Part shown: positions 1 to 7,690 of the stretch, piece after piece
How the letters are laid out: every line of letters starts with the position of its first letter
How positions within the stretch are numbered: the stretch's first letter is position 1
NCBI RefSeq assembly: GCF_036172515.1
Contig: NZ_JAXKVW010000009.1
Coordinates: 1-64,000, forward strand
Length of the DNA stretch: 64,000 nt
Origin: Flexistipes sp.
GTDB lineage: Bacteria; Chrysiogenota; Deferribacteres; Deferribacterales; Flexistipitaceae
Direction: 5' to 3'
Notes under the pieces: generated by a model
What the model saw: the letters and a program-made list of their open reading frames with translations, nothing else
What the model was told of the DNA's origin: nothing
The model's database searches: none
Program-made: the position numbers and the translations under genes

Positions 1-85
1 AGTGGATAAATATTTGCAAATAAAAACAATTATGAGAGGAGGGTGTAGACGGTTAGCGGCAGTAGTTTCGAGTTTCGGCTGTGAA
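1..85 (+). repeat. Truncated copy of a structured repeat or ncRNA element
   Basis: Positions 8-77 align without gaps to the minus strand of 21798-21729, with 59 of 70 positions identical by hand count. The match includes an identical 16-mer (AATTATGAGAGGAGGG at 28-43) and the 10-mer GGCAGTAGTT at 58-67. The rest of this copy lies left of the window. The full copy at 21698-21893 has long inverted arms. It could be a small RNA gene family or a miniature inverted-repeat element. The remainder of the leader up to mrp (86-292) is AT-rich. It carries a -10-like TATAAT at 255-260 and nothing else recognisable. Confidence 0.6.
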
Positions 86-292
86 ATGCGTGCAAATTAC
101 ATTGAAAAATATTCTTGCTGCGAAAAATGGGGTGACGCTAGAATTGTCTCACTTACTCCTTGTTCCTATGCCCTGTAAACTTAACACTAATACACCACTC
201 AACAAATTGAGAGCAAAAAAATTTGTATATGGAAATTTTTCTATATTTCATTATTATAATTATTTGAATATTCATACATAAGGAGGCAACAT

Positions 293-1174
293 ATGAGTTC
301 CAACTGCAATGAAGAAAACTCCTGTAACACATGTGGTTCCGGCAGCAGCTGCGACACATCTGAGAAAGAAAAACATACTGAAGAAATTATCAAAAAGAAG
401 TTATCTAAAATCGATAACAAATTAATGGTAATGAGCGGAAAAGGAGGAGTGGGCAAATCAACAGTTACTGTCAATCTGGCAGCCATGCTTGCTTCACTGG
501 GAAACAAAGTCGGAATTATTGATGCAGATATCCACGGACCAAATATTCCGAAGATGCTGGGCATCAAAGAAAAAGGAGTTCTTTCAACCTCCGAAGGGAT
601 CATACCCTTTGAACCAATAGCCAATTTAAAGGTGATGTCTGTTGCGTTTCTTCTGAAAAATGACGACGACGCTGTTATCTGGAGAGCACCCTTAAAACAC
701 AGCCTGATTCAGCAGTTTGTAAGTGACGTGGAATGGGGAAATCTGGACTACCTTATCATAGATCTGCCCCCCGGTACAGGTGATGAGCCTTTAAGTGTTA
801 CCCACATCATGGGGGAAATTGACGGAAGCATAATTGTAACAACACCACAGGAAGTCGCTCTGCTGGATGCAAGAAAGTCAGTAACATTCAGCAGAAAGAT
901 AAATGTGGAAACACTTGGCATAGTTGAAAATATGAGTGGATTTGTCTGTCCTCATTGCGGAGAAAAAACAGAAATATTTAAAACAGGAGGCGGGAAAAAG
1001 GCTGCACAAGAACTAAGTGTAGATTTTCTGGGGAGTATTCCTCTCGATCCGCAACTTGTTGCAAACGGTGACGATGGTACACCTTACGTTGTAAAAAATG
1101 AAAACAGTCCTGTAACAAAAGCATTCCAGTCCGTGGCTGAAAAAATAATGAAAAAATCCTCCCTTAAATCCTGA
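293..1174 (+). CDS. mrp: Mrp/ApbC/Nbp35-type iron-sulfur cluster carrier ATPase
   Basis: This is a cytoplasmic P-loop ATPase that binds a [4Fe-4S] cluster at its dimer interface and passes it to apo-proteins. The deviant Walker A motif GKGGVGKST lies near residue 50. The C-terminal half has the CPHC pair (FVCPHCGEK) that holds the bridging cluster in this family. The N-terminus carries four cysteines spaced C-x5-C-x2-C-x5-C (residues 5, 11, 14, 20), reminiscent of the extra N-terminal cluster site of Nbp35-type proteins and absent from short Mrp proteins. Length, 293 residues, is normal. A clear AAGGAGG lies just upstream of ATG 293. It stands alone on the plus strand. The substrate proteins cannot be told from sequence. 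Confidence 0.93.
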   Translation: MSSNCNEENSCNTCGSGSSCDTSEKEKHTEEIIKKKLSKIDNKLMVMSGKGGVGKSTVTVNLAAMLASLGNKVGIIDADIHGPNIPKMLGIKEKGVLSTSEGIIPFEPIANLKVMSVAFLLKNDDDAVIWRAPLKHSLIQQFVSDVEWGNLDYLIIDLPPGTGDEPLSVTHIMGEIDGSIIVTTPQEVALLDARKSVTFSRKINVETLGIVENMSGFVCPHCGEKTEIFKTGGGKKAAQELSVDFLGSIPLDPQLVANGDDGTPYVVKNENSPVTKAFQSVAEKIMKKSSLKS

Positions 1175-1180
1175 AATGCG

Positions 1181-1231
1181 GCAATCTCATGTCCCTCAGG
1201 AGAGATTGCTTCGCTACGCTCGCAATGACGG
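1181..1231 (+). repeat. Remnant of a GCAATCTC/GAGATTGC dispersed repeat
   Basis: Inverted 8-mers GCAATCTC (1181-1188) and GAGATTGC (1202-1209) are followed by TTCGCTACGCTCGCAATGAC. The same words, in the same order, occur at 14179-14237. A related form (GAGATTCCTCGG...TCGGAATGAC) is at 45803-45840. This resembles the small GC-rich intergenic palindromes scattered in many bacterial genomes. No coding function is apparent. Confidence 0.6.
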
Positions 1232-1256
1232 CATAGGGGATTGCTTGCTAAACCTG

Positions 1257-1291
1257 CCCTGTTAATGCTGCTTCCGGCAGTATTAACAGGG
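1257..1291. repeat. 14-bp inverted repeat, possible bidirectional terminator
   Basis: CCCTGTTAATGCTG (1257-1270) and CAGTATTAACAGGG (1278-1291) form a 14-bp stem with one G-T wobble and a 7-nt loop, 80 nt downstream of mrp. No T-run follows on either strand, so it is not a classical intrinsic terminator. It may mark the 3' end of the mrp transcript or be part of the neighbouring repeat. Confidence 0.4.
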
Positions 1292-1396
1292 TTCACCCCT
1301 ACTGCCCCTGATACCTCAACAACCTATAATTACATCCAAAGCTTTTCTATCACCCATAACGATGTATTACGCCAAATTATTGAATTGTTGATAGTA

Positions 1397-1421
1397 ATTA
1401 ACTATACTTTATATAGTTAAT
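1397..1421. promoter_or_regulatory. AT-rich palindrome upstream of pyruvate carboxylase
   Basis: ATTAACTATA (1397-1406) and TATAGTTAAT (1412-1421) form a perfect 10-bp inverted repeat around 5 nt. It lies in the 500-nt gene-free stretch between mrp and pyc, about 250 nt before the pyc start. This is the shape of a dimeric repressor operator. AT-rich DNA gives such palindromes by chance, and no regulator is encoded nearby. The rest of 1292-1673 is very AT-rich and shows no other feature. Confidence 0.25.
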
Positions 1422-1673
1422 AATATGTTGCTTTTGTATTATTCAAAACTTTTCAAGTGCTATAATATAGTTTTAATCTATGCATATTTTGGATATTCCA
1501 CATTATTTAGCGTAACAACTAATATTTCTTGTTTTCAATAATATATAGTAATAAATTATAAGTATAAGCTTAATTACTGCATACCAAAAGGCTTAATATC
1601 CTTAATTTATAATACTTATTGACAATTCATTTTTTCTATATTATGCTTTTCTAAAATAAAACAGAGGTTGTTA

Positions 1674-4600
1674 ATGAGAATAAAGAAATTAATGTCAGCC
1701 AATAGAGGCGAAATTTCAATAAGAACTTTCAGGGCTTGCACAGAGCTTGGAATCAGAACCGTAGCCATTTATTCCGAAGAGGACAAATATTCCCTCCACC
1801 GTTACAAAGCCGATGAGGCCTACCTTGTAGGTGCAGGACTTGAGCCTGTACAGGCGTATCTTAATATCGATGAAATTATTGATTTGGCATTAAGAAAAAA
1901 CATCGACGCAATTCATCCCGGATACGGTTTTTTGTCGGAGTCTTACGAATTTGCCGAAGCCTGTGACAAAGCAGGTATTGTGTTTGTTGGACCCAAGCCG
2001 GAAACGTTAAAAATTTTCGGAGATAAACAAACCGCCAAAAATCTTGCCAAAGAATGCAATGTGCCCGTCATAGAAGGTTCTGACGGCGAGGTAAAAAATT
2101 ATGAAGAAGCTGTAAAAGTTGCCAAATACATTGGATATCCCGTATTGCTCAAAGCGACTGCAGGAGGCGGCGGCCGAGGTATCAGAGTTGTTGAAAGCGA
2201 AAAAGATTTAAAAGATAATTTTGAAGCATCCAAAAGAGAAGCTCTTAAAGCTTTCGGCAAAGACGGCATCATCATTGAAAAATATATAAAGAATCCCAAA
2301 CATATAGAAGTACAGCTGCTTGCGGATAAATTCGGCAATACTTTTCATTTGTATGAAAGAGACTGCTCCATTCAGCGAAGGCATCAAAAGGTAATCGAAA
2401 TTGCTCCTTCAATAAACATCCCTAAAGATGCCCTGGACAAACTCTATGAAGATTCAGTCAATATAGGCAAGAGAGCAAACCTTGTCAGCGCTGCAACAGT
2501 TGAATTCCTGGTGGATGAAAAAGGGAAACATTACTTTCTGGAAGTCAACCCCCGTATTCAGGTTGAACATACTGTAACGGAACTTATTACTGGTGTTGAT
2601 ATAGTACAGGCACAGATTTTTATCGCAGCCGGTGAAAAATTGAATTATCCGCTTATAGGCTTAAACAAACAATCTGATGTATACAAACACGGATTTGCTA
2701 TACAAAGCCGGGTCACAACTGAGGATCCTGAAAATCAGTTTATGCCGGATACCGGTGAAATTGAAGCCTACAGGACTGCTGCCGGCTTCGGAGTGCGTTT
2801 GGATGCAGGTAGCGGTTTTGCAGGGGCGGTAATTTCACCACACTATGATTCCCTTCTTGTAAAAGTATCCTCATGGGCAACCACCCTGGAGCAGGCCGCC
2901 AGAAAAATGGATAGAGCACTGAAAGAATTCCGTATCAGAGGTGTAAAAACAAACATTCAGTTTCTTGAAAATGTTGTCATGCATGAAGACTTTATAAAGG
3001 GTACTTTTAACACAAATTTTGTGGATAATACCCCGGAATTATATAGATTCAAGGAGCAGAGAGACAGAGCAACCAAAGCATTGAAATTTCTTGCAAATAA
3101 TATTGTAAACAACCCCTCGGGCGTTAAAATTACCGATGATGTTACTCTGCCTCCTATAAAATCTTTTCCTCCGAAATTTGGTGAAAAAATTCCGAGCGGA
3201 ACCAAAGATATTCTGAACAGAAAAGGTGTTCAGGGGGTATTGGACTATATAAGACAGTCCCAGGAAGTTCTTTTTACTGACACAACATTCAGAGATGCTC
3301 ATCAGTCACTGCTTGCCACAAGATTCAGGACAATCGATATGCTTAATATAGCTGATGCATACTCACATCATATGCACGAGCTCTTCTCGCTGGAAATGTG
3401 GGGTGGTGCAACATTCGACGTTGCATACAGATTCCTCAAAGAATCACCCTGGGACAGGCTGAGACTTTTAAGAGAAAAAATTCCCAATGTTCTTTTCCAA
3501 ATGCTCTTAAGAGCTTCTAATGCCGTTGGATACACGAACTATCCGGACAACGTTGTAAAAAGATTTATAAAACTTTCAGCCGACAACGGTATAGATGTCT
3601 TCCGTATTTTCGACTGTTTTAACTGGATCGAGCAGCTAAAACCGGCAATCGAGGAAGTGAAAAAACATGATAAAATCTGCGAGGCCTCCATATGCTATAC
3701 AGGGGATATTTCCGATAAAAACAGAACAAAATATGATCTCGAATATTATATAAAATTAGCCAATGAGCTGGCTGCAGCCGGAACCGACATTATCGGTATC
3801 AAAGATATGGCGGGACTTTTAAAGCCATACGCATCCCAAACACTGGTAAAGGCAATCAAAGATGAAACGGGACTCCCCGTTCATTTTCATACACATGACA
3901 CCAGTGGTAACGGAGAAGCTGCAGCACTTATGGCTATTGAAGCTGGAGCTGATGTAGTGGACGCCGCTGTAAGCTCCATGAGCGGACTTACGAGTCAACC
4001 CAATCTTGGTTCAATATATTCGGCAATTGAGTATACTGACAAAGCTTCGAGTCTGGACAAAATATGGAAGCAGAATATTTCAGACTACTTCGACAGGGTG
4101 AGAAGGTATTATTTCCCATTTGAAAGCGGCATGAAATCAGCATCAGCTGAGGTATATGACCATGAGATACCCGGCGGGCAGTATTCCAATCTTATTGTGC
4201 AGGTGGAAGCCATGGGCCTGATAGACAAGTGGGAAGAAGTCAGGAGGATGTATGCCGAAGTGAATGATGAACTGGGCGATATTATAAAAGTGACACCTTC
4301 CTCCAAGGTTGTTGGTGACATGGCTTTGTTTATGGTAAGAAACGAGCTGGAAATAAAAGATTTGTATGAAAAGGGCGAAACCCTTTCTTTCCCGGACTCC
4401 GTCGTAGCTTTTTTCAAAGGACTGCTCGGTCAGCCATACGGCGGATTCAACGAAAAACTCAGAAAGATAGTACTTAAAAATGAAAAAGCTATAAAAGAGA
4501 GACCCGGCGAAAAGCTTCCTCCCTACGATTTCAACAATGTTAAAAAACGTCTGGAGAAAAAATACGACAGAAAACTCTCGGACATAGATATAATTTCTTA

Positions 4601-5108
4601 TGCTTTATACCCTCAGGTTTTTGAAGAGTGGTTAAATTTTACCGATGAATTCGGAGACCCCTCTATTTTCAGCACACGCTCCTTCTTCTACCCGTTGAAA
4701 AAAGAAGAAGAGATTCAGGTGGATATCGAAGAAGGAAAAACCCTTATTATTAAATATCTCGGTGAAAGCGAACCGGATGAAAAAGCATACCGAAAAATAT
4801 TTTTTGAACTTAACGGTCAACCCAGAACGGTAAAAATAAAAGACGAAAAATTAACAGATGTTATTAAATCAAATGTAAAAGGTGATTCTTCGGATCCCAA
4901 ACAGATTTGCGCAACCATGCCCGGAAAAATACTGAAAGTTAATGTGAAACAGGGAGAAAAGGTTGCCAAAGGCGATCTGCTCATCATCACCGAAGCTATG
5001 AAAATGGAAACAAAAATCACCGCCAGCTGTGACGGTGAAGTGGAAGAAATCTATCTGCATGAAGGAGATAAGATAGAATCGGGCGATTTGCTTATATCTC
5101 TTGCCTGA
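1674..5108 (+). CDS. pyc: Pyruvate carboxylase, single-chain
   Basis: This biotin enzyme carboxylates pyruvate to oxaloacetate with ATP and bicarbonate, feeding the TCA cycle and gluconeogenesis. Domains in order are: biotin carboxylase (about 1-455, opening with ANRGEISIR and including the ATP-grasp loop GGGGRGIRV); carboxyltransferase (about 535-800, FTDTTFRDAHQSLLATR); a PYC-type allosteric/tetramerisation region; and a C-terminal biotinyl domain with EAMKMET, whose lysine takes biotin. At 1144 residues it matches one-chain enzymes rather than the split archaeal/PycAB type. ATG 1674 is preferred: AGAGG at 1663-1667 sits 6 nt upstream, and the in-frame TTG at 1668 would abut the ribosome site. 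It is monocistronic. Confidence 0.95.
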   Translation: MRIKKLMSANRGEISIRTFRACTELGIRTVAIYSEEDKYSLHRYKADEAYLVGAGLEPVQAYLNIDEIIDLALRKNIDAIHPGYGFLSESYEFAEACDKAGIVFVGPKPETLKIFGDKQTAKNLAKECNVPVIEGSDGEVKNYEEAVKVAKYIGYPVLLKATAGGGGRGIRVVESEKDLKDNFEASKREALKAFGKDGIIIEKYIKNPKHIEVQLLADKFGNTFHLYERDCSIQRRHQKVIEIAPSINIPKDALDKLYEDSVNIGKRANLVSAATVEFLVDEKGKHYFLEVNPRIQVEHTVTELITGVDIVQAQIFIAAGEKLNYPLIGLNKQSDVYKHGFAIQSRVTTEDPENQFMPDTGEIEAYRTAAGFGVRLDAGSGFAGAVISPHYDSLLVKVSSWATTLEQAARKMDRALKEFRIRGVKTNIQFLENVVMHEDFIKGTFNTNFVDNTPELYRFKEQRDRATKALKFLANNIVNNPSGVKITDDVTLPPIKSFPPKFGEKIPSGTKDILNRKGVQGVLDYIRQSQEVLFTDTTFRDAHQSLLATRFRTIDMLNIADAYSHHMHELFSLEMWGGATFDVAYRFLKESPWDRLRLLREKIPNVLFQMLLRASNAVGYTNYPDNVVKRFIKLSADNGIDVFRIFDCFNWIEQLKPAIEEVKKHDKICEASICYTGDISDKNRTKYDLEYYIKLANELAAAGTDIIGIKDMAGLLKPYASQTLVKAIKDETGLPVHFHTHDTSGNGEAAALMAIEAGADVVDAAVSSMSGLTSQPNLGSIYSAIEYTDKASSLDKIWKQNISDYFDRVRRYYFPFESGMKSASAEVYDHEIPGGQYSNLIVQVEAMGLIDKWEEVRRMYAEVNDELGDIIKVTPSSKVVGDMALFMVRNELEIKDLYEKGETLSFPDSVVAFFKGLLGQPYGGFNEKLRKIVLKNEKAIKERPGEKLPPYDFNNVKKRLEKKYDRKLSDIDIISYALYPQVFEEWLNFTDEFGDPSIFSTRSFFYPLKKEEEIQVDIEEGKTLIIKYLGESEPDEKAYRKIFFELNGQPRTVKIKDEKLTDVIKSNVKGDSSDPKQICATMPGKILKVNVKQGEKVAKGDLLIITEAMKMETKITASCDGEVEEIYLHEGDKIESGDLLISLA

Positions 5109-5123
5109 TTTTCTCTTTCCATA

Positions 5124-5149
5124 GAGGCTGCAGAAAAAACTGCAGCCTC
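5124..5149. terminator. Convergent hairpin between pyc and thiI
   Basis: GAGGCTGCAG (5124-5133), AAAAAA loop, CTGCAGCCTC (5140-5149): a perfect 10-bp stem placed 15 nt after the pyc stop and 10 nt after the thiI stop on the other strand. There is no long T-run. Position between convergent genes suggests it ends transcripts from both sides. Confidence 0.6.
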
Positions 5150-5159
5150 CCCTGCTCTA

Positions 5160-6320
5160 TTAACCTATTTTTTCAACGCTGCACTCATATTTCCAATCCG
5201 TTCCCAGCTGCTCAAGCACTTTTTTTTCAGCATTACATACACCGGCAATATTAGCTTTCGTCTCCGGTCTTTTAGGTACAAACAAATGGCAGCAGTCAAC
5301 CTCTTTTCTTATGGATATATCATATGTTCCTATATAACGGGCTTTCTTTACGATTTCTTCTTTATCCAGCCCCACCAAAGGCCTTAGAACAGTTAATCCA
5401 AAGACCTCGTCCACGCACAGCATATTTTCAAGCGTCTGACTTGCAACCTGTGCAAGGGCTTCACCAGTAACAACACCTTTAGCTTTTTCCGAGCGGGCGA
5501 TATCTTCGGCAATACGCCCCATAAAGCGTCTGCTGACAACTGTCACGTACTTGTCAGGCACACATTTTTTAACGGCAAGCTGAACAGACGTAAAATTAAC
5601 AAAATATGAAACTATCGGTTTACCGGCAAAATCTGCGAGATGTTTTATCAAATCTTTAACCTTCAGAATAGAACCTTCACCGGTATAAGGAGGTGTATGA
5701 AAATGCACGGGGATTATTTCACATCCACGCTTCATCATCATCCAGGAAGCAACGGGAGAATCAATCCCTCCTGAAAAGAGAGAAACAACTCTGCCTGCTG
5801 TTCCATACGGCAGCCCTCCCATGCCCCTTACCGCCTCTGTAAACACAATTACCGAGTCTTCAAAAATCTCAATATTTATAATCTGCTTCGGATTATGCAC
5901 GTCAACGCTTGTCCCCCGGACTTCAGAGAGAACAAATTCTCCGATTTCACGGTTCAGATCAAGCGACTTGATGGGATAAGATTTATCATGACGTTTACTT
6001 CGGATTTTGAACGTGGAATCCTTTTCAGCTACTTTTAAAACACTTTTCTTTATTGAGTCAATATCTCTTGAAACAATATATCCCTGAAAGATAACCGTAA
6101 TTCCGAAAATTTTTCTGACTTTTAAAATGAGCTCCTGAAGATTGGCATCATCAGTTTTTGCGATAACTGCATAACGTGCTCTGTATTTTTTAAATTCGTA
6201 AGGACCGGTTGTTTCTGCTTTCTCTTTTATTTTTTTTATGAGGATATTTTCAAAAATATTTCTGTTTTTCCCTTTAAGAATAAGTTCCCCGACACTTATA
6301 AGAAGACATTTTTTCATCAC
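5160..6320 (-). CDS. thiI: tRNA 4-thiouridine synthase ThiI, short form
   Basis: It adenylates U8 of tRNA and transfers sulfur to make 4-thiouridine; some homologues also feed thiamine thiazole synthesis. An N-terminal ferredoxin-like/THUMP region is followed by the PP-loop motif SGGIDSPVASW (about residue 180) of the adenylating domain. At 386 residues it ends after the PP-loop domain and lacks the C-terminal rhodanese domain of the roughly 480-residue E. coli protein. Sulfur must therefore come from another protein. The gene immediately upstream encodes a cysteine desulfurase, with which it overlaps by 4 nt (ATGA). This is the same pairing as ThiI with NifZ in Bacillus. Family knowledge supports tRNA thiolation as the main role. 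Confidence 0.93.
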   Translation of the reverse strand: MMKKCLLISVGELILKGKNRNIFENILIKKIKEKAETTGPYEFKKYRARYAVIAKTDDANLQELILKVRKIFGITVIFQGYIVSRDIDSIKKSVLKVAEKDSTFKIRSKRHDKSYPIKSLDLNREIGEFVLSEVRGTSVDVHNPKQIINIEIFEDSVIVFTEAVRGMGGLPYGTAGRVVSLFSGGIDSPVASWMMMKRGCEIIPVHFHTPPYTGEGSILKVKDLIKHLADFAGKPIVSYFVNFTSVQLAVKKCVPDKYVTVVSRRFMGRIAEDIARSEKAKGVVTGEALAQVASQTLENMLCVDEVFGLTVLRPLVGLDKEEIVKKARYIGTYDISIRKEVDCCHLFVPKRPETKANIAGVCNAEKKVLEQLGTDWKYECSVEKIG

Positions 6321-7423
6321 AACACCAGAGTTTCAGATGCCCACTGGATTTCATGTATAAGTTTATCGATATCCTCTTCCTTCACATCAGGATGTAAAGA
6401 AACCCTCAAAGCTGTTGCAGCTATGCCATCCGAGTAGCCCATATTTTTAAGCACCCTGCTGACACCTCCCTTTGCACATGCCGAAGCTGCCGATACATAA
6501 ATCTCTTTGGAAGAAAGGTGATTAATCAATACCTCAGAAGGCAGCTTACCGGTTGAAAAATTAAAGATGTAATCCACAGAATTTTCAGGAGAATTTATAT
6601 GAAAACGCATTTTATCACAGAAATCTACCATCTTTTTCTTCAGCTTTTTAAGATGATCCCCGTTTTCTTCGTACAATTTTGCAGTAGTTTTCAATGCCTG
6701 TATCAGAGTCAGCACAGCCACAACATTTTCCGTACCGCTTCTGAGACCGAATTCCTGTCCGCCGCCCACAATCAGCGGTTTGATTATTTCGGGATTTTTC
6801 ACATACAGGCAACCGGCTCCTTTCATCGACCCAAGTTTATGCCCGCTGATACTGGCAAAATCAATGTTTTCAAGATTAACCGGAATTTTACCGAAACCCT
6901 GAACTATATCTGCGAAAACCAGGATATCTTTGGAATAACTTTTTATTTCATAGGCAAGTTTCTCCAGCTGATTGACAGCGCCCGTTTCATTATTCACAAG
7001 CATTACCGAACAAACTCTGACATCCTCATCAATAAACGGCTTTATATCCTCAAACTTCAATTCCTCTCTGTGGTGCTTAATATAAATGGTTTCCGCTCCC
7101 AACTCCGACGCACTTTCGGCACTTTCAATCACCGATTTATGCTCAAGATTGCTCAGCAGAATTTTATTTGCAGATTTATAATTAAGGCCTTTAAAAACCA
7201 TGTTGGCGGCTTCTGTAGCTGAAGATGTGAAAATTATATTATTCGGAGAAACGTTCAGATAAAAAGCGAGCTGCCTTCTGGCATTCCCCAATGTCTCGCG
7301 TGTTTGAACCCCGGCAGAATACAGAGCCGAGGGGTTGAAATTATATCTGTCCAGTAAATCGGGAATCTTTTTCCTTATTTCACTGTAAACCGGTGTTGTA
7401 GCAGCATAATCAAGATATATCAT
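6317..7423 (-). CDS. NifS/IscS-like cysteine desulfurase
   Basis: This PLP enzyme takes sulfur from cysteine as a persulfide. The PLP lysine lies in SGHKLGSMKG (about residue 195), and the persulfide cysteine in SAASACAKGGVSR (about residue 318). Length of 368 is a little shorter than housekeeping IscS (about 404), as in NifZ-type desulfurases dedicated to ThiI. Translation is coupled to thiI by a 4-nt overlap. The small membrane-protein gene upstream ends 3 nt before it. No IscU/SufU gene is near, which favours a tRNA-thiolation role over general Fe-S assembly; that is an inference. Confidence 0.92.
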   Translation of the reverse strand: MIYLDYAATTPVYSEIRKKIPDLLDRYNFNPSALYSAGVQTRETLGNARRQLAFYLNVSPNNIIFTSSATEAANMVFKGLNYKSANKILLSNLEHKSVIESAESASELGAETIYIKHHREELKFEDIKPFIDEDVRVCSVMLVNNETGAVNQLEKLAYEIKSYSKDILVFADIVQGFGKIPVNLENIDFASISGHKLGSMKGAGCLYVKNPEIIKPLIVGGGQEFGLRSGTENVVAVLTLIQALKTTAKLYEENGDHLKKLKKKMVDFCDKMRFHINSPENSVDYIFNFSTGKLPSEVLINHLSSKEIYVSAASACAKGGVSRVLKNMGYSDGIAATALRVSLHPDVKEEDIDKLIHEIQWASETLVL

Positions 7424-7426
7424 ACT

Positions 7427-7690
7427 TTAAAATTCAAATTTCTTAACAGGATCAAATGCTTTTGTGATCGGAAGCTTCAGAGCAAGTGATTCGACATTCC
7501 TGTTCTCCACCTCAGACTGTTTTATCACCTCACCGGCATTATTATATACAGTCAGCTCGTAATATCTCACATGTCTGTCATTATACATATCGAAAATCAT
7601 AATACCTAATACCACTACAAAAGCGACATACCAATACTTCATATATTCGCCGCCAAAATATTTGGCAAATTTTCTTTCCTTTTTAGCCAT
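7427..7690 (-). CDS. Small single-pass membrane protein of unknown function
   Basis: 87 residues: a basic N-terminus, one hydrophobic segment (about residues 18-34, KYWYVAFVVVLGIMIFDMY) and a polar C-terminal domain that should lie outside the cytoplasm. I do not recognise a family. It overlaps the molybdopterin-enzyme gene upstream by 8 nt and ends 3 nt before the desulfurase gene, so it is translated with them and is very likely real. An internal methionine at residue 17 (MKYWYVAF) is an alternative start that would leave only the helix and tail. It might anchor or assist the neighbouring oxidoreductase, but nothing in the sequence shows this. Confidence 0.7.
   Translation of the reverse strand: MAKKERKFAKYFGGEYMKYWYVAFVVVLGIMIFDMYNDRHVRYYELTVYNNAGEVIKQSEVENRNVESLALKLPITKAFDPVKKFEF

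Noticed and set aside
81-281. 66-codon plus-strand ORF before mrp
   Set aside because: Begins inside the repeat copy, has no ribosome site, and its protein is unlike any family; the region reads as leader DNA.
1084-1296. 70-codon minus-strand ORF across the mrp end and repeat
   Set aside because: It reads through a dispersed repeat (CRHCERSEAIS is a common artefact of this repeat) and has no start signals.
6599-7222. 207-codon ORF antisense to the cysteine desulfurase
   Set aside because: Composition (Phe/His/Tyr-rich) is typical of antisense frames, and the opposite strand encodes an unmistakable PLP enzyme.
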